Positions 43,208-52,719 of a stretch of DNA of 64,000 nt are shown here, piece after piece (position 1 is the first letter of the stretch; each line of letters starts with the position of its first letter). The notes below the pieces were generated by a model. It was not told where the DNA came from. It did no database searches and was given only the letters and a program-made list of their open reading frames with translations. Source of the stretch: a virus; the IMG/VR virus record IMGVR_UViG_3300025030_001449, positions 27,174 to 91,173 of that record; one strand, given 5' to 3'. Both the position numbers and the translations under genes were made by a program.

Positions 43208-44329
43208 ATGGATTTTCAATTTATATTTCTTGCATTACTTATTCCATTATTTACTGCCATAATTTTATGGTTTTGGTTTAAACATCAAACTGTATGGTGG
43301 GAGTTTTTTATTCCATTTGCTGCATCAATTATAATAATTCTTATATTCAAATTTACAGCAGAATGGTCAAGAACAAGAGATATTGAATATTGGGGAAGTT
43401 CAGTAGTAATTGCAGAATATTATGAAGATTGGAATGAATACATTCATCGAACTTGTACATGTTGTTGTGATGATGAGGGCAATAATTGTTCAACTTATGA
43501 TTGTTCTTATGTTGATTATCATTCTGAATATTGGATAATAACAGATTCTAATGGAGAATCAATAAGAATAACTGAAAAACAATATAAAGAACTTGTTAAT
43601 AAATTTAAAAATGAAATATTTGTTAATCTTAATAGACATTATTATACCAATGATGGAGATAGATATGTTTCTACATGGGATAAAACAGATGAAAAATTAG
43701 AACCTGTCATTACAGTACATAATTATGAAAATAGGGTCCAAGTATCAAATAGTGTTTTTAATTACCCGGAAGTGTCTAAAAACGATATTAAAGAGTATAA
43801 ATTATATGAGTATCCAGAAATATATGAAAATTATAAACAAAAATGTATTTTGGGTAAAAGTGATGATAGTATTCAAAATTTAGCTGAAAGAAAATTACAA
43901 ATATTAAATTCAAAACTTAGTTTAAAAAAACAAGTTAAAGTTTTTATTCTTTTATATAATAATTTACCTGTTATATCAGCAAATTTACAAGAATCATATT
44001 GGAAAGGTGGTAATAAAAATGAATTTATTATTACCATTGGAATTGATGATAAAATGAATGTTAAATGGTGTAAACCATTTTCATGGACAGAAGTTGCTGA
44101 AATTAAAATAAGAGTTAGAAATTTTGTTGAAAAACAAGATAAATTAAATTTAAATGAATTAAGTGATTTTTTATATAAAGAAATAGATGATAAATTTATC
44201 AGAAAACAATTTAAAGAATTTTCTTATTTATCTGTTGAACCAACAGATGGTCAAACTATTGCTGCATTTATAGTAACATTGATTATAAATATATTATGTT
44301 CGTTATTCGTTATTAAAAATGAAATTTGA
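43208..44329 (+). CDS. membrane protein with cysteine-rich loop, unknown
   Basis: 373 residues. Two N-terminal membrane segments (about 2-21 and 30-48) and one at the C terminus (about 350-368) frame a large soluble region. A cluster of seven cysteines (RTCTCCCDDEGNNCSTYDCS) lies near residue 79-98. The soluble part would face the cytoplasm or periplasm depending on topology. Family not recognised. Confidence 0.65.
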   Translation: MDFQFIFLALLIPLFTAIILWFWFKHQTVWWEFFIPFAASIIIILIFKFTAEWSRTRDIEYWGSSVVIAEYYEDWNEYIHRTCTCCCDDEGNNCSTYDCSYVDYHSEYWIITDSNGESIRITEKQYKELVNKFKNEIFVNLNRHYYTNDGDRYVSTWDKTDEKLEPVITVHNYENRVQVSNSVFNYPEVSKNDIKEYKLYEYPEIYENYKQKCILGKSDDSIQNLAERKLQILNSKLSLKKQVKVFILLYNNLPVISANLQESYWKGGNKNEFIITIGIDDKMNVKWCKPFSWTEVAEIKIRVRNFVEKQDKLNLNELSDFLYKEIDDKFIRKQFKEFSYLSVEPTDGQTIAAFIVTLIINILCSLFVIKNEI

Positions 44330-44335
44330 TAAAAT

Positions 44336-44373
44336 ATTTGTTTATTTCAATTATTTTACTTACCTTTGTATTC
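44336..44373 (+). promoter_or_regulatory. Bacteroidetes-type promoter
   Basis: TATTTGTTTATTTC, then TACCTTTG at 44361-44368 and a TTAACTTAAATTACTTAAC leader before ATG 44412. It overlaps the end of the preceding gene's flank. Confidence 0.8.
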
Positions 44374-44411
44374 TAATTAACTTAAATTACTTAACTTAAA
44401 ACTTAAAAATT

Positions 44412-44765
44412 ATGACAACATTATTAATCGTTTTGTTAATATTAACAATAAGTAATATTATTTGGCTTATTTTAGATTTAACATTAAATGATGGCAAATT
44501 GTGCCAAATTCCAAGTGTTATTTTAATGTTCATAGTGATTATTGGTTGGGGGTTAGGCGCCCTTTTACCCATAAAAACAGAGGAAGTTAAAATAACTACT
44601 CCCATTGAAATAATAAAATCTTCAACAAAAGTATATGTTGAAGTTGATAATAAATCGTGGGAATATAATACTATAAATGATAGTACAGTATTTTATTATT
44701 TAATAGATTATAATATGTATGGTGGAGAACTGTATAGAGAATTAAAATATAGAATTAAAAGATGA
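44412..44765 (+). CDS. small membrane protein
   Basis: 117 residues. Two membrane segments (about 3-22 and 33-53) are followed by a soluble C-terminal part (VYVEVDNKSWEYNTINDSTV). Unknown function. Confidence 0.6.
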   Translation: MTTLLIVLLILTISNIIWLILDLTLNDGKLCQIPSVILMFIVIIGWGLGALLPIKTEEVKITTPIEIIKSSTKVYVEVDNKSWEYNTINDSTVFYYLIDYNMYGGELYRELKYRIKR

Positions 44766-45048
44766 GATATTAAGAGAAGGTTGGGGTAAATTTACAAGAT
44801 TTCATTGTAAAGTGGGGTATGTTGATAGATGGATAGGAGATTGCATTAATCATCCAAATAATGAAACAAAACATCAATGGCAATTAAATTCTTTTGATAC
44901 ATATTATCGGTTAAATGGTGGTGAGTGGGTTAATGATAGGGAAATTGGAAGAGATATTTATATTAATTTACAACAATTTAGGGAAGAATTTTCAGCTGAT
45001 GAAATTTGGGATATAACATTAAAAGAAACATTAAAAAATGATAAATAA
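44746..45048 (+). CDS. small protein without a clear ATG
   Basis: An open frame from 44746 to a TAA at 45048, about 100 codons, in which the first usable start is GTG at 44812 (78 residues: MGYVDRWIGDCINHPNNETK). The sequence upstream (DEILREGWGKFTRFHCKV) looks equally protein-like, so the true start may be a rare codon overlapping the previous gene, or the start was lost. Unknown function. Confidence 0.45.
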   Translation, partial: NIELKDEILREGWGKFTRFHCKVGYVDRWIGDCINHPNNETKHQWQLNSFDTYYRLNGGEWVNDREIGRDIYINLQQFREEFSADEIWDITLKETLKNDK

Positions 45049-45066
45049 TTTAAACCTTATAAAATT

Positions 45067-45660
45067 ATGGAAAAATCACATGAAATAATATATATTGATG
45101 ATTATGCAATAATTGTCAGTGATGACGATATTGAAATTGGAGATAGGAGATTGGATTTATTTAACATGACAATAGGTTTTTGCATTAATGAAAAAGACAA
45201 AACTTTTCTAAATAAACGCCTTAAAGGTGTTGTTGTATTTAAGAAAATTATTGCATCAACTAAATTAACTTGGATACCTGAAACTCCATTGTTTAGTTTA
45301 CCTAATGAAATTAATAAATTAATCAGAGAATATTTTAATGGAAGCAATTCAATCAATTTAGATATTTATGAAAATAAAGATTTTGCTGAATTTATTTACA
45401 AAGCAGTACAAAAAAAGTATTCAGAAGAAGATTTGAGAGATGCCATTATGTATGGTTATCAAACTTGCATGAGAGGAGGAAATATTGATAAAGATAAATA
45501 TGTTGAATCTCTCAATAAATCTAAAAAACCTATAAGTTGTATAGTTGAATATGAAACTATTTGGGCAAGAAATACAGATAGGAATGTACCCACAGAAGCA
45601 GATTTTGATTATAAACCAAAAATAGAAAATGGTAAACTTGTAATAACGAAATTTAATTGA
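45067..45660 (+). CDS. unknown phage protein
   Basis: 197 residues. The stretch KKYSEEDLRDAIMYGYQTCMRGG is of a kind frequent in small proteins of large phages. It ends 4 bp into the next gene (overlap). No known domain. Confidence 0.6.
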   Translation: MEKSHEIIYIDDYAIIVSDDDIEIGDRRLDLFNMTIGFCINEKDKTFLNKRLKGVVVFKKIIASTKLTWIPETPLFSLPNEINKLIREYFNGSNSINLDIYENKDFAEFIYKAVQKKYSEEDLRDAIMYGYQTCMRGGNIDKDKYVESLNKSKKPISCIVEYETIWARNTDRNVPTEADFDYKPKIENGKLVITKFN

Positions 45661-45851
45661 AAAAAATGATAAACTTTAAACAAAAATTTTCAACAGGAGA
45701 TAATATAAAAGTATTATCTGGTATTGAACCTCTTTTCACTAAAATAACTAGAGTTAAATGGAATGATAAAAATAAAACATATTTCTATTATTTTTTAGAT
45801 GAAGAAGGTAAAGAATGGCATGAAGATGAAAGTACAATAGAACTTGTTTAA
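45657..45851 (+). CDS. small SH3-like protein
   Basis: 64 residues. FSTGDNIKVLSG ... YFLDEEGKEWHEDESTIEL resembles short beta-barrel SH3-like or KOW-like proteins. Overlaps the preceding gene by 4 bp. Confidence 0.5.
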   Translation: MKKMINFKQKFSTGDNIKVLSGIEPLFTKITRVKWNDKNKTYFYYFLDEEGKEWHEDESTIELV

Positions 45852-45904
45852 TTAAATATAAAAATGTTTATTAACCTGGCAAAACTGTAATTAAAACTTA
45901 AAAA

Positions 45905-46188
45905 ATGAAAAATGATTTAATAGTGTCATCACATAAATTGTGTTTAAAGTTGAGAACTAAATTTAACGAAAATACTACTTTTTGGCATAGGAATGAAAAC
46001 TCTATAGAAATTTATGTAGATACTTTTTTTTATGGAATAAATTATTAGATTCTGGAAAATATACAGAAAATGAATTGATTAGTTATTTTATTGAAATGTT
46101 AAAGAAAAAATATTTTGAATATATAAAAGGTAAATCAATTACATTTAAAAGAAACAATACAACCTTTTCTAAGCATTCTTTTTTTTAA
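45905..46188 (+). CDS. unknown protein, interrupted by a frameshift at T8
   Basis: The frame from ATG 45905 stops after 48 codons, but just before it a run of eight T (46024-46031) allows a -1 shift into a frame that continues WNKLLDSGKYTENELISYFI to TAA 46186-46188. Together about 94 residues would be made. Programmed slippage, a homopolymer sequencing error, or a decaying gene cannot be separated here. Confidence 0.45.
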
Positions 46189-46193
46189 AAAAA

Positions 46194-46895
46194 ATGAAGC
46201 CAGGCGAATACGAAAAATTAATTATTAATTGTGGTGAAACAGCATTTTCAATTATTTCATTTATTAAAAATACAAGAAATAAATATAATATCCCTTTCAA
46301 AGATAAACTCATATTACATATTGATATGTTGTCAAAGGAGTTAGAAATGAGGGACATACAAGTATGCAGATGGGAAGGAAATATATCAAAATCTAATATG
46401 GGTAATCTATCAAAAATTGAATATGATTTATATGAATTATTTAAAAATGATATTTTTTTTGATTATATAAATATAGATGGTTATAATGTTTATTTAGAAC
46501 TCCCCACAATAGAAAAAAAATTACAATTAAATCTATACATTAATGAAATAAAAAGATTGGAAGGTCAAAAAATAAAATATCAAAATAAATTATCCAATAA
46601 GAATTTTGTATTAAAAGCACAAACCCACATAGTGGAAGCAGAACAAAAAAAATTAACTGATACTGAGAATAAAATACAAAGTTTAAAATCCATTATTTTA
46701 ATGTTTAATTGTGGAAAAGAACATTATGACTTGTTAGTAGAATTAGGTAATCATGAACAAATTAGTTGGGAGATACAATATGGGCGAGAATTACAATCAA
46801 AAATTGAAAAATATGAACCAGAATGGTTTGATGAAATTTATAATGAGCAAATAAATGAAGATGAAATTAAATTACTGCATCGTAAATTTTTTTAA
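46194..46895 (+). CDS. coiled-coil protein, unknown
   Basis: 233 residues. LEMRDIQVCRWEGNISKSNM is followed by a long helical middle (about residues 100-165: NEIKRLEGQKIKYQNKLSNK ... VEAEQKKLTDTENKIQSLKS), probably coiled coil. No recognised domain. Confidence 0.6.
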   Translation: MKPGEYEKLIINCGETAFSIISFIKNTRNKYNIPFKDKLILHIDMLSKELEMRDIQVCRWEGNISKSNMGNLSKIEYDLYELFKNDIFFDYINIDGYNVYLELPTIEKKLQLNLYINEIKRLEGQKIKYQNKLSNKNFVLKAQTHIVEAEQKKLTDTENKIQSLKSIILMFNCGKEHYDLLVELGNHEQISWEIQYGRELQSKIEKYEPEWFDEIYNEQINEDEIKLLHRKFF

Positions 46896-46908
46896 ATAAT
46901 AACATATT

Positions 46909-47232
46909 ATGAAATTAATTATACTTTTCTTTATTATATTATTAATTAGTTTTAATAATATAAAAACTGATGTTGATGACATTTATGAAATTAACGGAAC
47001 GGTTATTGAAACATCATATAATCTCCCCGCCATAAACAGGGAAAGTAGATATATTTTATTAATATTATATAATGATATGAAAATTATAATAGATGTAAAA
47101 GATGGGAATAACATTAAAAAAGAACATATGATGATACTAATAGATAAAAAAACAAAAATTAAAGTTTTGGCCAAAATGATCAATTTTAGGACTTATACGT
47201 GTTATGCTGATAAAATTAAAATAATTGAATAA
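46909..47232 (+). CDS. exported small protein
   Basis: 107 residues with an N-terminal signal-like segment (LIILFFIILLISFNN) and a beta-rich rest (YEINGTVIETSYNLPAINRE). Probably periplasmic or membrane-anchored. Last gene before a terminator. Confidence 0.6.
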   Translation: MKLIILFFIILLISFNNIKTDVDDIYEINGTVIETSYNLPAINRESRYILLILYNDMKIIIDVKDGNNIKKEHMMILIDKKTKIKVLAKMINFRTYTCYADKIKIIE

Positions 47233-47262
47233 AATTATTAAAAATATTTTTTTAAGCATAAA

Positions 47263-47289
47263 AAAAAGGAAGACAAAATCTTCCTTTTT
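47263..47289. terminator. bidirectional hairpin terminator
   Basis: A perfect 11-bp stem (AAAAAGGAAGA, loop CAAAA, TCTTCCTTTTT) lies between the convergent ends at 47232 and 47310. It gives a T run in both directions. Confidence 0.85.
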
Positions 47290-47309
47290 AGTATAAAATT
47301 TAATAATTA

Positions 47310-50222
47310 TTAGATATTTTCAAAAGCAGCACCGCTAGCCATAACGTTAAAGTCTAAAATTATAAATTCCGCAGATTTTACTGGTTTTAACCATATAGAA
47401 CCCCTCAGTTCATTTCTATCAATACTTTCTGAAGTATTATTTGTATCGTCCATTACAACCTTAAATTCTACAAGTCCTCTTTGTTGTTTAATTCCATCAA
47501 GTATCGGATTAACTAAACTTAAAAATTGATCTCTTAATTCCTGGTCATTTTGTTCAAATACCAATCTAATTGCTATTGCAGATATTAATTTACGAGTTTG
47601 TAACAACAATCTTCTAACATTGACTCTATCAAGAGCACTTTCTTTAACTTGTAAAGTTTTCTGTCCCCAGATTGTTACACCAACATCACTAAAAGTTGCA
47701 ATTGGGTTAATTCTTCCTTTATATAAAGTATCTCTATCTTCTTGAGTTAATTTTCTTTTTGCTCTTTTTGCTTTAGTTAAACCTCTTGTCATACCTGCTG
47801 GTGCGAACCAAGGAAATGCAATATTGTCGGTTAAAGCAATATTTCTAACAACCTCACCTGTTGGTGGCAAATAAATATTAACACCATTTTCATTATCTCT
47901 CATTTGAATCCAAGGATAATAAGTTGCCGAATATGAACTATCAATATCAGCAGCATCTAATAAATCAACAGTATCGTCTGCTAATGTTGAACTATCATCA
48001 GCATCAGGTGTAGTTACAATATATAAACTATCTGCTCTATCATCTTCAATCATATCAATCGCTTCATTGACAAGAGCCAAATGATCACTGAAATTAATTC
48101 CAGGAGTGGCAAATAAGTTAATATTAACACTTTCAGGATTTTTAAAGGTATTAATACCTGTTAAATAAGCATAATAATCACTTTCTGCTATTTCTTCATT
48201 TGTAGTATTAGTAAATAATCCATTAGTTATTTCATTATTATATCCAGTTTGTCCTATTCTATAGGTATCTTTATTTGTTCTGGAAGTACGGAAAACATCC
48301 CAACCATCAAATCCACCAGCAGGAACTAATGTAAATTTCCTACTTTGACGTTTTTCATAATAAGTGTCAGCACCAACATCTGAAGTGGTTCTTATTTTGG
48401 CTGCTCCCTGATCAAATGTATGAGTATTTGCAGTTATACCACTTGCACCTTCATCTAAGTGAAATCCTTTTGTTAATCCAGTCCAAGTTCCTTCACCCTG
48501 ATAAATAAAATGTGATTTATCAATTCCCTTACCTTTTTTACTTGATTTTATAGTTTTATTATATGCAGTTTCAGAAATTCCAAGATAAGTTTTACTTAAT
48601 TTTCTTGTAGAACTTTTTTCATCAGATGTATATGTTTGTTTATAAAGAATCGGGGGTTTTGTTTGACCGGAATAATTATGTTGTACATATCCCTCAAATC
48701 CTGCAGGAAACGCATCGTTAGGATGTTTTTCATCAAGTTCCAGCATAATATAATTAGATCTTAAAGTATAATCTAAATCATCAGTTCCTATTCTTTTAGC
48801 AACATAATTATTAAGAGTTGGTTCCATTATACATCTTGTAAATCTTTCAAGAATAACAGGGTTATCGTCAGTATCAGTAAAGTCCCTGACAATTACATCA
48901 AATTCTTTTGTTTCAAGATTAATATTTTGGATTGAAATTTTAATTTCTTCATTAGCAAAATCACCATCTGAAATAGATATAATCTTAAATAATCTATTTA
49001 CAGTATTTCCCCTCACTTCTGAAACAACCCAAGGAGTTTCAGGCGTGTTCCATTTTCTCTTATAATCTGTAAGATCAAAAGATTGCAATAAAGTAGATCT
49101 AAGACCATATAATCTATTATCATCATCTAATTTCTTAATCAATTCAGGATAATGCTCTTCAACATATATTTTTGTTGATTTATCTGTAGGTTCTTTACCT
49201 AATACTTTTGTAATATAATTTTCATTTGTATCAAGCAATGAAACTTTATAAGTTTCACTTGTTCTTGTATCTGTACCTGCAGATATCGTAAATTCACCAA
49301 AAGGATCAGCGTTATCTGAATCGGTACTGTAAATATTTGAAGAATCAGAAAATGTTACGCCAGTTACGTTTTTTGTGAGAGTGTCGCCATTATAAGAACC
49401 TCTTGATCTTATTGTTGCAACAACAATATCTTCATATGCTGATTGTGAAGAACCAGAATAAGTTATTACAGTTCCGCTTGCAGTTCCGCTTAACACACTA
49501 TTATTACTTGTTACAGTAGAAGAAGTAACAGTTATAGTAAATGCAATACCACTAAAACTATTTGTACCATTTCCCTCTGATTTATCCCATGTATTATAAT
49601 AATTAGTAGTTGTATTGGCACTAAAAGATTGTGTCGTACCAGAATTGGATGCGGTTATTTGTGTTAAAAATTGATTTGCTTTTGTTTCAATATCTTTTGA
49701 TATATTTATAGTATCAAGTGTAAGACCTTCTGCTGTAATTCCTGAAAATCTCCAAGTTGCGCCAGAAAAATATGCCATATCAACAGTAGTATTAGATGGG
49801 AACGCAATATCTTTTCCTGTTGTCCCTCCACTATGTGCAAACACTGTACTATTTGAAGTTTGTCCAGTTTTAGTTTTATCAACATTTGCTTCTGTACTTA
49901 TAATCCAAGATCTACCAGCATCATATCCTGATAAACCAAGAATCCTTGTTACAAACAATTGATTTGATTCTGTTAAATATTGTCTTGCAATATATGACAA
50001 TTCATATTTTGGAGCTCCGCCAAATTGTTTTTGATCTAAATTTCCAAATTTCTTTTTGAAATCATCCCAATTGCTTACTGCAACTGCTTCCATTGCTGGT
50101 CCTTTTTTTGTTTCACCCGCAAGCCCAAGTGTAGTGACTGCCACAGTTGACGTTACAAATGATAAATCATTTTCTCTTACAAAAATTCCCGGACTCACGA
50201 AGGTTGTTTTTTCTTTTGCCAT
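47310..50222 (-). CDS. tail sheath protein
   Basis: 970 residues. It begins with the typical sheath start (FVSPGIFVRENDLSFVTSTV, GPAMEAVAVSNWDDFKKKFG). The C-terminal third holds the conserved sheath domain: TPDADDSSTLADDTVDLLDA, YPWIQMRDNENGVNIYLPPT, WFAPAGMTRG, INPIATFSDVGVTIWGQKTL and NVRRLLLQTRKLISAIAIRL. It is larger than T4 gp18 (about 660), with added beta-rich insertions near residues 120-340. It contracts to drive the tube. Confidence 0.95.
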   Translation of the reverse strand: MAKEKTTFVSPGIFVRENDLSFVTSTVAVTTLGLAGETKKGPAMEAVAVSNWDDFKKKFGNLDQKQFGGAPKYELSYIARQYLTESNQLFVTRILGLSGYDAGRSWIISTEANVDKTKTGQTSNSTVFAHSGGTTGKDIAFPSNTTVDMAYFSGATWRFSGITAEGLTLDTINISKDIETKANQFLTQITASNSGTTQSFSANTTTNYYNTWDKSEGNGTNSFSGIAFTITVTSSTVTSNNSVLSGTASGTVITYSGSSQSAYEDIVVATIRSRGSYNGDTLTKNVTGVTFSDSSNIYSTDSDNADPFGEFTISAGTDTRTSETYKVSLLDTNENYITKVLGKEPTDKSTKIYVEEHYPELIKKLDDDNRLYGLRSTLLQSFDLTDYKRKWNTPETPWVVSEVRGNTVNRLFKIISISDGDFANEEIKISIQNINLETKEFDVIVRDFTDTDDNPVILERFTRCIMEPTLNNYVAKRIGTDDLDYTLRSNYIMLELDEKHPNDAFPAGFEGYVQHNYSGQTKPPILYKQTYTSDEKSSTRKLSKTYLGISETAYNKTIKSSKKGKGIDKSHFIYQGEGTWTGLTKGFHLDEGASGITANTHTFDQGAAKIRTTSDVGADTYYEKRQSRKFTLVPAGGFDGWDVFRTSRTNKDTYRIGQTGYNNEITNGLFTNTTNEEIAESDYYAYLTGINTFKNPESVNINLFATPGINFSDHLALVNEAIDMIEDDRADSLYIVTTPDADDSSTLADDTVDLLDAADIDSSYSATYYPWIQMRDNENGVNIYLPPTGEVVRNIALTDNIAFPWFAPAGMTRGLTKAKRAKRKLTQEDRDTLYKGRINPIATFSDVGVTIWGQKTLQVKESALDRVNVRRLLLQTRKLISAIAIRLVFEQNDQELRDQFLSLVNPILDGIKQQRGLVEFKVVMDDTNNTSESIDRNELRGSIWLKPVKSAEFIILDFNVMASGAAFENI

Positions 50223-50252
50223 AATTTAAATAATTTTATTTTTTATTTTATA

Positions 50253-50263
50253 TTAATAAATAT
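50253..50263 (-). promoter_or_regulatory. late-type box, diverged
   Basis: TTAATAAATAT (plus strand), 30 nt from the sheath start at 50222. Confidence 0.35.
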
Positions 50264-50307
50264 ATGAAACATTACTAAAAGTCATAATTTCTAATATTTT
50301 ATTAAAA

Positions 50308-50370
50308 TTATCTTTTTCTGGTATTTTTGGATAATTTTTTAATTTCTTGTTCAAATAATAATTCTTTTTT
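50308..50370 (-). pseudogene. C-terminal relic of a KYG-type endonuclease
   Basis: On the minus strand a short frame reads KKELLFEQEIKKL before its stop, resembling the last residues of the product of 6490-7644 (KKQLLSEQEVKELIK). Probably a leftover of a lost endonuclease gene beside the early promoter at 50372. The match is short. Confidence 0.4.
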
Positions 50371-50371
50371 A

Positions 50372-50408
50372 TTTGGATATGTCAATTATTTTACTTACCT
50401 TTGTATTA
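50372..50408 (+). promoter_or_regulatory. Bacteroidetes-type promoter
   Basis: TTTGGATATGTC at 50372 and TACCTTTG at 50396-50403. It drives the ArgRS-like and TyrRS genes. Confidence 0.85.
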
Positions 50409-50424
50409 ATTAAATTAAAATACT

Positions 50425-51603
50425 ATGAAAATAGATATAAATAAAATAAAAACAACACCACCCAATTTTGGATTTAATTTTTCTATTTTTGGAAAACCAT
50501 CTGATGAAATTAAAGAATGGTGTAAATATTGGAAGTTGGGTATGGCAGATTCTGGTCCTTATACAAATATTATTATCAATGATAATTTTGATATATCACA
50601 AGCCTTTAATAGTCATAAAATATATGATTATATTGATGGATTTAGTCCAAATTTAAATAAACACTTACATGTTGGTCACTTATCCAATTTAGTTATTGCT
50701 AATGCTTTTCAGAAATTGGGAATTGGTAATAAATTTATTGCTATTCTTGGTGATACATTAGATGGTCAAATTAAAAAAAAGGATGCCTTAAATTCGTTTT
50801 TAAATAATTGTAAGGATTTTGGATACAAAGTGGATGATATTTATTATGCTTCAAAAATGGAATTAGAGGATAACTCACTATTAATAGACGGTGATAATGA
50901 TTATATTGGATCTAAGGTTTTCGATTTAGGTGATGAGAAGCTAGTTGGAATTAAAAATTCTGGATTCACTACATATTTCTATCAAGATGTTGCCTTGGCT
51001 AGTAAATTAAATTCATCAACTTTATATCTAACTGGATTTGAACAGGATAACCATTTTAAGAGTTTAAAAAAACTATATCCAAAAACAAGTCATATGGGTT
51101 TAGGGTTAGTTCTATTAGATGGTAAAAAAATGTCCAATAGCAAGGGTAATATCATCTACCTTAAAGATTTTATTGACAATTTAATGAATCTATTCAATAA
51201 TGATATTAAGCTCGTATATAACATAATTGCTGGTCAAATTTTAAAATCGGCCCCCCCCACAAATAAATCAATAGATACAAAACTAATTGATAATCCTAAA
51301 TTATCTCTTGGACTTTATTTAAGCTACACGCTGGCACATATAAAGAGTTGTGGGGTATCTACTCAAAATAATGACTCATTCTACTCAAAAGAGTTAGAAT
51401 TTTATGAGTTAAAATCCAAATGTAACCTATCTCCAAATTTATTATTTAAGTCATTATCCAATCATTGTAAGTATATTAATAAATTATATGAAAGTAATTA
51501 TATAAGGGGTAATGATAAAAATATTAAAATATTTTCTGACCTAATATCAGATTTAGAATTGGGAATGAGTAAACTTGGATTATTTTCAATAGATAAAGTT
51601 TAA
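50425..51603 (+). CDS. compact ArgRS-like class I synthetase
   Basis: 392 residues. FSPNLNKHLHVGHLSN (HIGH motif as HVGH, 82-85), ILGDTLDGQIKKKDA, and GLGLVLLDGKKMSNSKGN (KMSNS, 235-239) fit ArgRS. A short C-terminal helical part (NPKLSLGLYLSYTLAHIKSC ... LLFKSLSNHCKYINKLYE) resembles the DALRD anticodon-binding domain. The N-terminal Add1-type domain of ArgRS is missing and the protein is about two thirds of normal length. It may supply charged tRNA or modify another target. Confidence 0.75.
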   Translation: MKIDINKIKTTPPNFGFNFSIFGKPSDEIKEWCKYWKLGMADSGPYTNIIINDNFDISQAFNSHKIYDYIDGFSPNLNKHLHVGHLSNLVIANAFQKLGIGNKFIAILGDTLDGQIKKKDALNSFLNNCKDFGYKVDDIYYASKMELEDNSLLIDGDNDYIGSKVFDLGDEKLVGIKNSGFTTYFYQDVALASKLNSSTLYLTGFEQDNHFKSLKKLYPKTSHMGLGLVLLDGKKMSNSKGNIIYLKDFIDNLMNLFNNDIKLVYNIIAGQILKSAPPTNKSIDTKLIDNPKLSLGLYLSYTLAHIKSCGVSTQNNDSFYSKELEFYELKSKCNLSPNLLFKSLSNHCKYINKLYESNYIRGNDKNIKIFSDLISDLELGMSKLGLFSIDKV

Positions 51604-51627
51604 TATATAATCATAATTATAATAATT

Positions 51628-52695
51628 ATGGATATTTTTCCACAAAATAGTAACTTGGAAAATTTAACCAGAGTTAAATTTGGCATTGATCCCACATTCT
51701 CCAAACTTCATTTGGGACATTTTGTTCCATTAAGAACTATTAAAAAATTACAAGAACAAGGCAAAGAAATAACAATAGTGCTTGGAACGTTTACTGCTCA
51801 AATGGGTGATCCATCAGGTAAAGATAAAACCAGACCAATTCTTTCTGAAAAAGAAGTTAAAAATAATAGTGAACAAATATTAGAACAAATTAAATCTGTT
51901 CTTGACCCAGGATTTAAAATATTTAAAAATGTAGATTTGTTTAATTCCATGACCGTTCCTGAATTATTATTAACATTTTCTAAATTTACTATACAAAATT
52001 TATTAAGTAGGGAATCATTCCAAAAAAGAATAGAAAATAATCAAAGCATTGGACTTCATGAATTAATTGTTCCTATTTTACAAGGAAAGGATTCACTTCA
52101 TTTAAAAAGTGAAATAGAGGTTGGTGGTAGTGATCAGTTATTTAATTTTCAAATTACACGTAAATTACAAGAATTAAATAATCAAATTCCTGAAGTATGT
52201 ATAATGACACCAATTATTAATGGAATCGATGGTAAAAAAATGAGTAAAAGTTTAGGAAATTGTATTTTTTTAGATGAACCAACTAAAGATATTTTTGGTA
52301 AATGTATGAGTATTTCAGATAAAACTATGGAAGAATGGATTCCTTTATTAACAGATCTTGATAATTTACCTAAAAATCCAATGGAACGTAAAAAAACAAT
52401 GGCTTTTGATATTATTAGACAATTAAGAGGCAAAGAAGAAGCCATCTGGGCAATTAAAGATTTTGAAAAAACCATTCAAAATAGAAGTTTACCAGAAAAT
52501 ATAAAAAAAATCCCCATTTCTGATTTGATTTCTTGTATACAAAAAATAAAAAATTGTAGTAAAAATGAATCGAGAAGATTAATAAAATCTGGTGCTGTTA
52601 GTATTATTGATAGTGGTAAAATTGATGAAACTTTTGAATTGAAAATAGGTCAAATTCTAAAAATTGGGAAAAGAAATTTTGGTAAATTAGCTTAA
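51628..52695 (+). CDS. tyrS: tyrosyl-tRNA synthetase
   Basis: 355 residues. KLHLGH (HIGH type, 28-31), GGSDQLFNF, and GKKMSKSLGN (KMSKS, 204-208) are typical for bacterial TyrRS. The C-terminal S4-like RNA-binding domain is present (NESRRLIKSGAVSIIDSGKI). It lies 24 bp after the ArgRS-like gene. It is probably a functional enzyme that keeps tRNA-Tyr charged late in infection. Confidence 0.9.
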   Translation: MDIFPQNSNLENLTRVKFGIDPTFSKLHLGHFVPLRTIKKLQEQGKEITIVLGTFTAQMGDPSGKDKTRPILSEKEVKNNSEQILEQIKSVLDPGFKIFKNVDLFNSMTVPELLLTFSKFTIQNLLSRESFQKRIENNQSIGLHELIVPILQGKDSLHLKSEIEVGGSDQLFNFQITRKLQELNNQIPEVCIMTPIINGIDGKKMSKSLGNCIFLDEPTKDIFGKCMSISDKTMEEWIPLLTDLDNLPKNPMERKKTMAFDIIRQLRGKEEAIWAIKDFEKTIQNRSLPENIKKIPISDLISCIQKIKNCSKNESRRLIKSGAVSIIDSGKIDETFELKIGQILKIGKRNFGKLA

Positions 52696-52719
52696 TTTGC
52701 TTAAAGATTTCATTTATTT

